From contig NZ_CP053708.1 of NCBI RefSeq assembly GCF_013201075.1, positions 1,491,501 to 1,555,500 of the forward strand: 64,000 bases of DNA. The letters are read 5' to 3'. Position 1 is the stretch's first letter, and each line of letters starts with the position of its first letter. Shown here piece after piece: positions 1-8,065 of this stretch. The DNA comes from Lichenicola cladoniae (lineage in GTDB: Bacteria > Pseudomonadota > Alphaproteobacteria > Acetobacterales > Acetobacteraceae). The translations under genes and the position numbers were made by a program. The notes below the pieces were generated by a model. The model saw only the letters and a list, made by a program, of their open reading frames with translations, was not told where the DNA came from and made no database searches.

Positions 1-1878
1 GGCAAGGCGTTCGGCGACATCGGGCGCAGCGCGTTCGACGTGTTCCGCAACGTGACCCGCATCGTCGAGCCGCTAGCCGCGATCACTGGTGCGGCGAGCA
101 TCGCCGGCATGTATCGGTTGGCCTCGGCCTGGGCCGATTGGGGCAGCCGGCTAGGATACAATGCTGAGCGCATTGGCTTGTCGGCCGACAAGCTGAACAC
201 CTTCCAGAATGCCGCGCGTCTGGCCGGCGTTTCGGCCGACGCGATGACCGGCGGCATGACGCACCTGAAGGATGCGATGACCGACGCGCTCGCCGGGCGC
301 AACAACGACGCGATGCAGTATTTCCAGCGCCTCGGCATCAGCATGAAGGCGCTGCACGGCACGGCCGACAGCGTGATGCCGCAGATCATTTCCAAGATCG
401 GCGCGCTCGAGAAGGTCAACCCGACGCTTGCAGCTCGGGTCACCAGCAGCATCTTCGGTAGTGAGGAGCTGCTGCGGGTGTTCCGGCAGGGCCTGCCGGC
501 GTTCCAGCAGTACATCGCCCAGGCGAAGCAGCTCGGCGGCATCACGGACGACCAGGTCCGGAAGGCCGACCAGCTGCGGCAGTCGCAGACGGCGCTGACG
601 ATCTCGGTCGAGCAATTCGGCTACACGCTCGCGGCCGGACTCCAGCCGGTGATCGGGCCGATCGTCGATTTCATGACCAACTGGCTGTCGGTGAATCGGG
701 ATTGGCTGGCCAACACGATCACCGACGACGTCAGGCAGTTCGTCGACTACCTGAAGGGTGCTAACTGGAAGGGCCTGCGCGACGACTTCAACAAGTGGTA
801 CGACGCGGTCAAGCACCTGGTCGATGCGCTTGGTGGTCCGAAGGCAGCGCTCGAGGATCTGTTCCTCGTCATGGCGGGCGGCTTCGCGCTCAAGGTGATG
901 GCGCCGTTCCTGGCGCTCGCCGGTGCGCTGGACGGCGTGCTGTTGAAGTTCGGCCGGATCGTGTTGGCGGCGCGGGCTGCGCAGGCAGCAAGTGTCGCAG
1001 CAGTCGGCGGTGAGGCAGTTGCAGGTGCAGCAGCAGCAGCAGGCGCGGCCGGATCCGGGACGGCGGCGGTGGTGGCCGGTGGCGAAGCCGCCGCCGGCGG
1101 ACTGGCGGGCATGAGTGGGCTCGGGCTCGCGACGCCTCTCCTGATCGGTGCGGCCGTCACCGGGACGATCGCCTACCTGACCGCACACGGTCTGTCCTGG
1201 CTGTTCGGCCAGGGCTGGAATGCCGCCCCGACAGGCCATGCCGTCGCCAACCAGGCGAACCGTGGGCACGATCCGCACTCGGCGATCCATTCGAGCAGCG
1301 GGCCGCAGCGCGGCAACGTTCCGCGCGGGTATCGGAACAACAACCCGCTCAACCTGACCTATGTGCCAGGTCAGATTGGGGTCACCGGGTCAGACGGTCG
1401 TTTCGGCCAATACGGCACGATGTCGGATGGCGTGGCAGCGGCTGAGCGGCAGATGCTGCTCAACCAGAACCGCGGCGCCGGCACGCTGTCGGCACTGATC
1501 TCGAAGTGGGCGCCGCCGAACGAGAACGACACGGCGGGCTACATTGCGCAGGTGGCAGGACAGACCGGGCTCGACGCGAACGCTCCGGTCAACATGCGCG
1601 ACCCGTCGATCGCCTCGAAGGTGATCGGAGCCATGGCAGCGCGGGAGAACGGGCATCCGCTCGACACGGCGTCGCTCACCAGCGGCGTCAATGCGGTGAT
1701 CGGTGCTGGCGCACCTGCTCAGCAGTTCGCGAGCTCCGGCCAGCCTGCCCCGGAAGGGAAGGTCGTTGTCCATGTCCAGACCGACCCAGGCACGAAAGCG
1801 ACGGTGAAGTCGACGACCGGGAACGTGCAGGCGAAGGGGGTGGCGACGTCGTCCATAGCCTCCGGCTACGCCATATGA
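1..1878 (+). CDS. Phage tail tape measure protein with C-terminal muramidase-like domain (5' partial)
   Basis: The reading frame is open to the first base, so the N-terminus is cut off by the window edge; the GTG at 40 is only the first in-window start. The visible part is helical and alanine-rich with hydrophobic stretches around 870-1190, as in tape measure proteins. Around 1320-1660 it has a lysozyme-like domain typical of virion peptidoglycan hydrolases: an RNNNPLNL opening, then a GRFGQY segment, a KWAPPNEND segment, and a late glutamate in AARENG. This would help the tail tip cross the cell wall. The stop overlaps the next start (ATGA). Confidence 0.8.
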   Translation, partial: GKAFGDIGRSAFDVFRNVTRIVEPLAAITGAASIAGMYRLASAWADWGSRLGYNAERIGLSADKLNTFQNAARLAGVSADAMTGGMTHLKDAMTDALAGRNNDAMQYFQRLGISMKALHGTADSVMPQIISKIGALEKVNPTLAARVTSSIFGSEELLRVFRQGLPAFQQYIAQAKQLGGITDDQVRKADQLRQSQTALTISVEQFGYTLAAGLQPVIGPIVDFMTNWLSVNRDWLANTITDDVRQFVDYLKGANWKGLRDDFNKWYDAVKHLVDALGGPKAALEDLFLVMAGGFALKVMAPFLALAGALDGVLLKFGRIVLAARAAQAASVAAVGGEAVAGAAAAAGAAGSGTAAVVAGGEAAAGGLAGMSGLGLATPLLIGAAVTGTIAYLTAHGLSWLFGQGWNAAPTGHAVANQANRGHDPHSAIHSSSGPQRGNVPRGYRNNNPLNLTYVPGQIGVTGSDGRFGQYGTMSDGVAAAERQMLLNQNRGAGTLSALISKWAPPNENDTAGYIAQVAGQTGLDANAPVNMRDPSIASKVIGAMAARENGHPLDTASLTSGVNAVIGAGAPAQQFASSGQPAPEGKVVVHVQTDPGTKATVKSTTGNVQAKGVATSSIASGYAI

Positions 1879-2369
1879 GCGACATTCTGGCGGGTCTGAC
1901 CCGCCGCCTGCAGAACGTGGTGCAGGTGATGCGCACCACGGTGGCGCCGATCGACAGCGGGCCCGTGCAGACGGTGCAGGCGAAGTCGAACAGCGCGCAG
2001 ACCCGGGACAATATCCCGGTCACATACCATTACGGCTTCTCTGCACACATCCCGGTCGGCAGCGACATCATTGTCCTCAACGTGTCCGGTGATGGCACCA
2101 AGGGAATGGTCATCAGCTCGGCGCACCAGGGATCGCGGCCGAAGAACCTCACCGACGGACAGGTGATGCTCTACGACCTGACGGGCTCGTCCGTCCTGAT
2201 GGATGGGAAAGGCGGAGTGGTCCTCACCGCGTCCGGGGGCACCGTCACCATCAACGGGAAGCTCGTCGTCACCGAAGACGCGACGATCGGCGGAATTACC
2301 TTCCTCGCGCACGAGCACTCGAACGGCAATGACGGCAACGCGACAGGCGCGCCGATCGCGGGGACCTGA
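1875..2369 (+). CDS. Phage baseplate spike protein, Mu gp45-like (baseplate assembly protein V type)
   Basis: A 164-residue protein with an N-terminal OB-fold-like part and a C-terminal repeat of short beta strands (GGTVTINGKLVVTEDATIGG) that resembles the needle of gp45/gpV spikes. The end contains HEHSNGND followed by TGAP, like the histidine metal-binding tip of these spikes. It would sit at the centre of the baseplate and pierce the outer membrane. The start overlaps the tape measure stop by 4 bases, and gp46, gp47 and gp48-like genes follow in order, which supports the call. Confidence 0.85.
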   Translation: MSDILAGLTRRLQNVVQVMRTTVAPIDSGPVQTVQAKSNSAQTRDNIPVTYHYGFSAHIPVGSDIIVLNVSGDGTKGMVISSAHQGSRPKNLTDGQVMLYDLTGSSVLMDGKGGVVLTASGGTVTINGKLVVTEDATIGGITFLAHEHSNGNDGNATGAPIAGT

Positions 2370-2372
2370 CGC

Positions 2373-2825
2373 ATGGATCTGCAGATCGAGTGGCGCCCGG
2401 ACCTGTTCGCCGGCGACTGGGTCGTCGCGGGCGGCAGCCTGGCCATCAGCGCGACCGGAAGCGACGACCTGAAGAGCGCGGTGTTGGTCAGCCTGTTCAC
2501 CTGGGGCGCCGCGCCAGCCGGCTACGTCAGCCCGACCGGCGACACCGACCCGCGCGGGTGGTGGGGCGACACGTACGAGCCCAGTCCGATCGGCTCGCTC
2601 CTCTGGACGCTGCTCCGCGCGAAGAAGAGCGACGGGAAGGCCCTGCTGCAACAGGCTAAGGGCATCTGCCTCGACGCCCTGGCGTGGATGAAGAAAGACG
2701 GCGTCGCCAAGACGATCGAGGTGACCACCTTCTGGTTCACCCCAAGCGCGATGGGCATCACGGTCGCGATTACCAAGCCGAGCGGCCAAGTATTCGGATT
2801 CGCCTATACTTGGAAGGGCTTCTGA
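2373..2825 (+). CDS. Phage baseplate protein, Mu gp46-like
   Basis: A 150-residue protein opening with MDLQIEW and a low-complexity beta-rich body, followed by WWGDTY and GSLLWTLLR segments typical of the gp46 family (a gp25-like baseplate wedge component). It lies 3 bases after the gp45-like gene and immediately before the gp47-like gene, the standard order in Mu-like tails. It should join the baseplate wedge to the sheath. Family assignment rests on these motifs plus synteny. Confidence 0.83.
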   Translation: MDLQIEWRPDLFAGDWVVAGGSLAISATGSDDLKSAVLVSLFTWGAAPAGYVSPTGDTDPRGWWGDTYEPSPIGSLLWTLLRAKKSDGKALLQQAKGICLDALAWMKKDGVAKTIEVTTFWFTPSAMGITVAITKPSGQVFGFAYTWKGF

Positions 2826-2826
2826 C

Positions 2827-3939
2827 TTGCCATACAGCCGGCCCGCCCTCACCGAGATCAACACCACTGCGCTCCAGGACATCCAGAACGCCAATATCTC
2901 GGGCGTGGACGGGCTGCTCCAGCGCGCGGTGCTGCGGGTGCTGGCGCGCGCCATGTCGGGGCTCGCCTACGAGCATTACGGCTACCAGGATTACATCGCC
3001 CGCCAGGCCGTTCCTTGGACCGCGACGGGCGAGTTTCTCGAAGGCTGGGCGGCCCTTAAGGCGGTCTATCGCAAGGCGGCGTCCGCCGCATCGCTCCCAG
3101 CCACCTTCACGGGCGCTGAAGGTCGCGTGCTTCCGTCCGGCACGCCGGTCTCGACCGGTAATTCGCTGGCGTTCGTCACCACGGCGGCCGGGACCGTCGT
3201 TGGCGGGTCGGTCACCGTTCCGATCACCAGCACCGGGACCGGTACCGACTATAATCTGACCCCAGGGACCTCGCTCAGCCTCGGCACCGTCATCACCGGG
3301 ATCAACAGCTCCGGCACGTCGGGCGCGCTGACCACCACGGCGGCTGACGAAGAGACCGACGACGAGCTCCGCACCAGGATGCTGCAGGTCTATGCCAACC
3401 CGCCTCAGGGAGGCTCCAGGAGCGACTATGTGACCTGGGCGGAAGCGGTGCCCGGCGTCACGCGCGCCTGGTGCAACGCGAATGGATCCGGCGCCGGCAC
3501 GGTGGTCGTCTACACGATGTTCGACGACGCGGAAGCAGCCAACGGTGGCTTTCCGCAGGGATCGAACGGCGGCGCGACCGCGGAAAGCAGGACAGCGGCC
3601 GCCACCGGCGATCAGCTGACCGTCGCGAATGCCATCTACCCACTCCGGCCGGTGACCGCGCTCGTCATCTCCGCCGCCCCGCTGCCGCAGCCGATATCGT
3701 TCGTACTCCAGGACGTGTTTCCGAGCACTGTGAATGTCGCTGACATCGAAGCGGCACTGACGGACCTGTTCCTTCGCATCGGGGATCCGACCGGCATGAC
3801 GCTCTACCCGTCGGACTGGACAGGGGTGATCAGCTCGGTAGCGGGCATGGACCACTTCGACGTGATCAGCCCGGCCGCGCCGGTCGTCATCCCGGTCGGC
3901 TACCTGCCGACGCTGGGGACTGTCGCGGCGACGAACTGA
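2827..3939 (+). CDS. Phage baseplate protein J-like, Mu gp47 family
   Basis: A 370-residue protein of the usual length for gp47/baseplate J. The middle has the family-typical GRVLPSGTPVS, then a GTGTDYNLTPGTSL and an ETDDELRTRML segment with PPQGGSRSDYVTWA. It starts at a TTG (2827) one base after the preceding stop; no better start is visible. It forms the baseplate ring that links wedge to spike. Its stop overlaps the ATG of the following gp48-like gene by one base. Confidence 0.87.
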   Translation: MPYSRPALTEINTTALQDIQNANISGVDGLLQRAVLRVLARAMSGLAYEHYGYQDYIARQAVPWTATGEFLEGWAALKAVYRKAASAASLPATFTGAEGRVLPSGTPVSTGNSLAFVTTAAGTVVGGSVTVPITSTGTGTDYNLTPGTSLSLGTVITGINSSGTSGALTTTAADEETDDELRTRMLQVYANPPQGGSRSDYVTWAEAVPGVTRAWCNANGSGAGTVVVYTMFDDAEAANGGFPQGSNGGATAESRTAAATGDQLTVANAIYPLRPVTALVISAAPLPQPISFVLQDVFPSTVNVADIEAALTDLFLRIGDPTGMTLYPSDWTGVISSVAGMDHFDVISPAAPVVIPVGYLPTLGTVAATN

Positions 3940-4568
3940 TGGCTTACACGTCCGCCGATTTTCTCAGTCTGTTGCAGGGCCTGCTGCCGACCGGACCGGT
4001 CTGGCCACGCGATCCCGCGGCCATCCAGACACAAGTCCTTGCCGCGCTGGTTCCGACCTATGCCAACCTGGCAGAGCGCGACGAGAATCTGCTGTTCGAC
4101 GCCTTCCCGGCGACGGCCGACGAACTGCTGCCGGAATGGGAGTATTCGCTCGGTCTTCCGGATCCATGCGCTGGTAACGCGGCAACGCTCGAGCTGAGGC
4201 GTGCGCAGGTCGTCGCCCGCTTCACGGCCCTTGGCGGGCAGAGCATCGATTATCTCGTCGCCTTCGCGGCCGCCCTTGGTTATGCGATCTCGATTTCCGA
4301 ATATGCGCCGCGGCGCTTCGGCGCCGGGTTCGGACAGCCGATGAACGGCGAGGCCTGGGCATTTGCCTGGCAAGTGTCCACCACCCAGTTCTCGATCATC
4401 CAGCGCAAATTCGGTGACGTATTGGGCGAGCCGTTCGCGACCTGGGGCAGCACGGTCCTGCTGTGCGAGCTGCAGCGCCTGTCGCCCGCGCATACGACCA
4501 TCATCTTCAACTTCGCGGGCGTCACCTGGGACACCTTCGATCCGGACGTGGATGTGTTGCCCGCATGA
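3939..4568 (+). CDS. Phage tail protein, Mu gp48-like (YmfQ/DUF2313)
   Basis: A 209-residue protein with the DUF2313 layout: an N-terminal LLQGLLPTGPVWPRD, a central LPEWEYSLGLPD with two small residues and LRRAQVVARF, and a C-terminal SPAHTTIIF segment. These proteins complete the Mu-type baseplate and connect it to tail fibres. Its ATG overlaps the gp47 stop (TGATG) and its stop overlaps the next gene's ATG, so the baseplate genes look translationally coupled. Confidence 0.86.
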   Translation: MAYTSADFLSLLQGLLPTGPVWPRDPAAIQTQVLAALVPTYANLAERDENLLFDAFPATADELLPEWEYSLGLPDPCAGNAATLELRRAQVVARFTALGGQSIDYLVAFAAALGYAISISEYAPRRFGAGFGQPMNGEAWAFAWQVSTTQFSIIQRKFGDVLGEPFATWGSTVLLCELQRLSPAHTTIIFNFAGVTWDTFDPDVDVLPA

Positions 4569-6076
4569 TGAAGTATCTTCTCGTCGCCGCGATGCTGGTG
4601 CTGTTCGGCTCAGCCGTGCCAGCTCATGGCCAATCCGGCTTCACGCTTCAGGGCAACAGCATTCCCACGGCGGCCGGGTTCAACGCCTTGGGCACGACGA
4701 AGCTCGACAAGATCAACGGAAGCGCCATCGGTCTCGCTCTGGATCCGACATCGAATGTCAGGCCGGCGACAGCAATCAACGCGCAGACGATAGCGGCAGT
4801 GGCTGCGGCGACCGGTGTTGCGCCAGACTGGTTCAAATTGGCCGCCGACGGCGTGGACGACGCACCGTCGATCAACCGGGCCATTGCCGCGGAGTGCTCG
4901 CTTTCCACTGGGCGCCATGACCTCGCGTTCCAGGGCCGGCACTACGTCCTCAACACGCCGGTGACGCAGAGCTGTCAGCTGAACTGGGTCGGAAAGGGTT
5001 TCCAGGAACAGCCGCTGCAGACCGCCATCTCCAGCGCCCCGGGCACCTGGTTCGACATCGGCGCCTCATTCATCGGATCGCTCACGCCGCCGATCTCCTT
5101 CATCGCCAGTGCCGAAGGCAGCATCGTCGAGAGCTTGGCATTCGACGAGCCAGGCATGACACCGCCGCCGACCGCCGTTTTCAACGGTAACCAGCTGATC
5201 GGGTGGTCGCCCTCAACCTGGTCGCCGGCGGCCTACCCGCAGATCATCGAGGTCTCGGCCGGGTCGACCGGCATGGTCCTCCATCATCTGATGTTCGACG
5301 GCGTCAACGCGGGAATCGTGGTCACCGGGGCGGGCCGGTCGAACATCTATGACATCCGCGGTCAGGCTTTCGCCTACTTGGTCAACGAGCAGGAGTCCTA
5401 CGACGTCACGCGGATCACCGATATCCATGCGTGGCTTTTCTGGTCGTCGGCCGACCCGGTCATCCAGTATCAGCAGGCAAACACCTCGGCCATCGAGAGC
5501 TACCGGAACGATACGCCGTTCTGGGACGGCATCTTCGCTTTCGGGGTCGAAAATGGCGTCCTGATCGACCAGCAGGCGGACGGCACGACGACCGGTGCGA
5601 TGCTTTCTCGCCTCCAGTGCGATTTCACGCTGCATTGCCTCCACATCGCAACCAATGCTGTCTCGGTGCAGTTGCAGCTCAACAACATCCGCAGCTATGG
5701 CCAGAAGTGGAGCCAGATCACCGGCGCGCCGGTCACCATGATGCCAGGATCGAACGTAATTCAGGTCGACGGCGCCGGCGTGTTCCAGCTTGGCAACTTC
5801 GAGAATTACGGCTCGGACGCCTCGGCGATCGCCCTGACCAATCCGACGTCGCTGTCGACGATCTACATCGCCAGCGTCTACGCGATCCTGACCAGGCAGA
5901 GCGCGAACAGCAACCTTGTGCTGTTCCCAAGCTCCGGAACGGGCGGCAGCACCGTCAGCATCGGCAACCTGATTCAGACCACCGACGCGCCGAGCGGCTA
6001 TGCGCTGACCAACACCGGCGGAGCAAAGACTGGCGTCGGCTCACTCCTCGTTACCACCGGCACCCTGACCCACTAA
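4565..6076 (+). CDS. Beta-helix (pectate-lyase-like) tail-region protein with a signal peptide
   Basis: A 503-residue protein. The body has the AADGVDDAPSINRAIAAE motif that opens pectate-lyase-type right-handed beta-helices in many phage tailspikes, followed by a long beta-rich region. The N-terminus is MMKYLLVAAMLVLFGSAVPAHGQ, a classic Sec signal peptide with an AHG-Q-like cleavage site, which is odd for a virion part assembled in the cytoplasm. Two adjacent ATGs overlap the gp48 stop. It may be a tailspike with a misleading hydrophobic anchor, or a secreted depolymerase or decoy made by the lysogen. Confidence 0.7.
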   Translation: MMKYLLVAAMLVLFGSAVPAHGQSGFTLQGNSIPTAAGFNALGTTKLDKINGSAIGLALDPTSNVRPATAINAQTIAAVAAATGVAPDWFKLAADGVDDAPSINRAIAAECSLSTGRHDLAFQGRHYVLNTPVTQSCQLNWVGKGFQEQPLQTAISSAPGTWFDIGASFIGSLTPPISFIASAEGSIVESLAFDEPGMTPPPTAVFNGNQLIGWSPSTWSPAAYPQIIEVSAGSTGMVLHHLMFDGVNAGIVVTGAGRSNIYDIRGQAFAYLVNEQESYDVTRITDIHAWLFWSSADPVIQYQQANTSAIESYRNDTPFWDGIFAFGVENGVLIDQQADGTTTGAMLSRLQCDFTLHCLHIATNAVSVQLQLNNIRSYGQKWSQITGAPVTMMPGSNVIQVDGAGVFQLGNFENYGSDASAIALTNPTSLSTIYIASVYAILTRQSANSNLVLFPSSGTGGSTVSIGNLIQTTDAPSGYALTNTGGAKTGVGSLLVTTGTLTH

Positions 6077-6109
6077 GGCGCCGCCTTTCTAGGCCGCCCT
6101 GGAGTCCCC

Positions 6110-6946
6110 ATGGATCTTCTGATTGCACCGAACACGGTCGCTTATGCGGCGCGCGATGTCGCGCCTGCGAACGGCACGCCAGGCTGGGCTACGGGTGGAA
6201 ACCCCGGGACCGGTGTGCCCGCGACGATCGACGAGGCATACCAGTACAACGCCCTGATCGAGGAAGTGACAAACGTCATCAAGGCATCGGGTGTTGCGCT
6301 CGACCGGACCAATAACGCGCAGCTGCTCGGTGCAGTGTCGGGTCGCCTGATCAATATCAGAACCTTCCAGACCAGCGGCACGTACACGCCGGCCGCCGGG
6401 GTGACGAAGGTCAAGGTCACCGTCGTCGGCGGTGGCGCTGGTGGTTCGGAATGCCAGGGCAACTCCCTTGCCGCGAGTATCAGCGGCGGCGGCGGTGGCG
6501 GTGGCGGCGCGGCAATTTCCTTGATCCCGGTTTCGTCGATCGTGGCGCCTGTAGCGGTCACCGTCGGCGTCCAGGGAACGCAGCAGGTCTCTGGAGGAAC
6601 CTCGTCCTTTGGTAACTACGTTTCGGCGACCGGGGGAACTGGCAGCAAATTCACCGGGGGTGGCGTTTCTCCAGGCGGCGGCGGCGGTGTCGGCCTGAAC
6701 GGAAATGTCGCAAACATAAACGGCAGCGACGGCAGCGATGGTCAATCCGGCGCCTCCTTCATCTTTGCCGGAGATGGCGGATCGAGCTTCCTGGGCGGCG
6801 GCGGTCGCGCCGGAAACCTCGGCGGAACGTCCGGCGGCAACTACGGCGGCGGCGGTGGCGGGGCCTACGACGCCACCCTGAGCAATAACCAGTATCCCGG
6901 AGGTGCCGGGGCACCCGGCGTCGTCATCGTCGAGGAATATGCATAG
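6110..6946 (+). CDS. Glycine-rich phage tail fibre/adhesin
   Basis: A 278-residue protein with a short N-terminal fibre part (about residues 1-90, ending near a TFQTSGTYTPAAGVTKV segment). A body extremely rich in glycine follows, with repeated GGGGGGGG runs and GG-N/S-GG blocks, closing with GVVIVEEY. The GTYTxPaGVTxvkVtvvGGGAGG pattern is common in phage fibre tips. Glycine-rich tips such as T2/S16 gp38 form polyglycine helices that carry host specificity; that parallel is an inference. The start has a GGAG-containing leader (ctggagtccccatg). Confidence 0.7.
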   Translation: MDLLIAPNTVAYAARDVAPANGTPGWATGGNPGTGVPATIDEAYQYNALIEEVTNVIKASGVALDRTNNAQLLGAVSGRLINIRTFQTSGTYTPAAGVTKVKVTVVGGGAGGSECQGNSLAASISGGGGGGGGAAISLIPVSSIVAPVAVTVGVQGTQQVSGGTSSFGNYVSATGGTGSKFTGGGVSPGGGGGVGLNGNVANINGSDGSDGQSGASFIFAGDGGSSFLGGGGRAGNLGGTSGGNYGGGGGGAYDATLSNNQYPGGAGAPGVVIVEEYA

Positions 6947-7149
6947 TGGCACAGCAAGCATACGCGATCATCGCGGCGGCTCCGATGAGCTACATCGCTC
7001 CGGATGGCAGCAGTGCCCAGGCAGCCGCCGGCACGGTGATCAACCGCGTCATGTGGGACGGCAGTTCGTCGTGGGCGCCGCCTGCCGGCACGGAAGCCCG
7101 GGCGGATCCGACCGGAACCCTGAACATCGGCGCCACAACCGCCGTCTGA
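6946..7149 (+). CDS. Small phage protein of unknown function
   Basis: A 67-residue protein that starts at GTG overlapping the end of the glycine-rich fibre gene (ATAGTGG). It has a hydrophobic N-terminal AYAIIAAAP and a tail ending LNIGATTAV. No family recognised. Its size and position between fibre genes are consistent with a fibre accessory or assembly protein. Codon use matches its neighbours, which is the main support that it is translated. Confidence 0.5.
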   Translation: MAQQAYAIIAAAPMSYIAPDGSSAQAAAGTVINRVMWDGSSSWAPPAGTEARADPTGTLNIGATTAV

Positions 7150-7159
7150 TCGGATCATC

Positions 7160-7699
7160 ATGGACCGCCTCTGCAGAACAGCGCCCAGGCCGCCGTCCGG
7201 CGTTGGCTGGGACGTCAGCCGGGCCCGGACGCTGGTGCTGGCTGCGCCACGTCCGCTGCGCGGCGTCCGGCCGTCGCGCGTGCATCTCGAATGGGCCGCC
7301 AAAGCAAGCGCCGACTGCCTCGACTTCGCGCTCGATCCGTCCCCCGTGCTGGCCGACGCTGGAGACACGCTGGTCGGCGCCTCGGTCACCGTACCGGCGG
7401 TGGTGAACGATACCGACCTGGTGGTCCTCTGGTGCACGATCATCGGTGGCCTGGTGGTGATCATGACCGGCGGCGGCCAGCCGTGCACCCGGGTGCCGGT
7501 GCAGGTCACCCTGACCACGGCGGCCGGACGGCGTCTGTTCGAAAGCGTGCTCCTGCCGATCGATAACGATAGCCCGGCGACGGTTCCGCAGACGGTCGCG
7601 CAGCTGGCGGGCGGGATCGCGATCGCGCCGAACGCCATCGCGCTGCCGGATGGGTCGATCCTCACGGACAGCCTCGGCCAGCCCTTCATCCTCGCCTGA
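7160..7699 (+). CDS. Phage fibre-tail adaptor-like protein
   Basis: A 179-residue protein resembling fibre-tail adaptor proteins: a DPSPVLADAGDTLVGASV stretch followed by LVVLWCTIIGGLVVIMTGGG and a TVQVTLTTAAGRRLFES-like strand. Such proteins link the baseplate to fibre or spike trimers. It sits directly upstream of a small coiled-coil protein and the large GH30 protein, fitting a role in docking the latter. Two segments are beta-rich; no signal peptide. Assigned from motif likeness and position. Confidence 0.6.
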   Translation: MDRLCRTAPRPPSGVGWDVSRARTLVLAAPRPLRGVRPSRVHLEWAAKASADCLDFALDPSPVLADAGDTLVGASVTVPAVVNDTDLVVLWCTIIGGLVVIMTGGGQPCTRVPVQVTLTTAAGRRLFESVLLPIDNDSPATVPQTVAQLAGGIAIAPNAIALPDGSILTDSLGQPFILA

Positions 7700-7710
7700 T
7701 CGGAGATCCG

Positions 7711-8058
7711 ATGTCCGGAACCACTACCAAGGCAGGCACGCCGCTGAGCAGCCTGCCGACGGCTTCGGCCGTGGCCGACACCGATCTCGTGCTGCTGGTC
7801 ATCGACGACCCTATTACCGGGCTGCCAACGCCTGTCCTGGTGCAGCGCGCCACGGTCGCCGCGTCTCCTGCCGCCCTGGCCGCCCTCGTGGCCACGGTGG
7901 CTGCGCAGTCCGGGACCATCGCAGCTCAGGCCGCCAGCATCGCCGCTCTGCAGGCCGTGGTGGCGCGCCTCGAGGCGGGCACCGGCCAGACGACATCGAA
8001 CCTGCTCACCGTTGGCGGCGCCGCCGTCACGGTCAACAGCCAAACCCTGACCGCCTGA
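7711..8058 (+). CDS. Small coiled-coil phage protein, tail fibre associated
   Basis: A 115-residue protein with an N-terminal LSSLPTASAVADTDLVLLV segment that is widespread at the start of phage fibres. It then has a heptad-like alanine/valine/leucine helix (about residues 50-90) and a short beta end (LLTVGGAAVTVNSQTLTA). It looks like a stand-alone fibre base or trimerisation element. A good SD (cggagatccgatg) precedes the start. The next gene begins 7 bases later. Confidence 0.6.
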   Translation: MSGTTTKAGTPLSSLPTASAVADTDLVLLVIDDPITGLPTPVLVQRATVAASPAALAALVATVAAQSGTIAAQAASIAALQAVVARLEAGTGQTTSNLLTVGGAAVTVNSQTLTA

Positions 8059-8065
8059 GGCACCC

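Noticed and set aside
1019-1050. CAG-type microsatellite (gcagcagcagcagcagg)
   Set aside because: It lies in frame in the alanine-rich region of the tape measure gene; low-complexity codons explain it.
1-4568. A transposable Mu-type prophage
   Set aside because: Only the tail genes are Mu-like; no transposase is visible and a tRNA-derived junction at the right end argues for site-specific integration.
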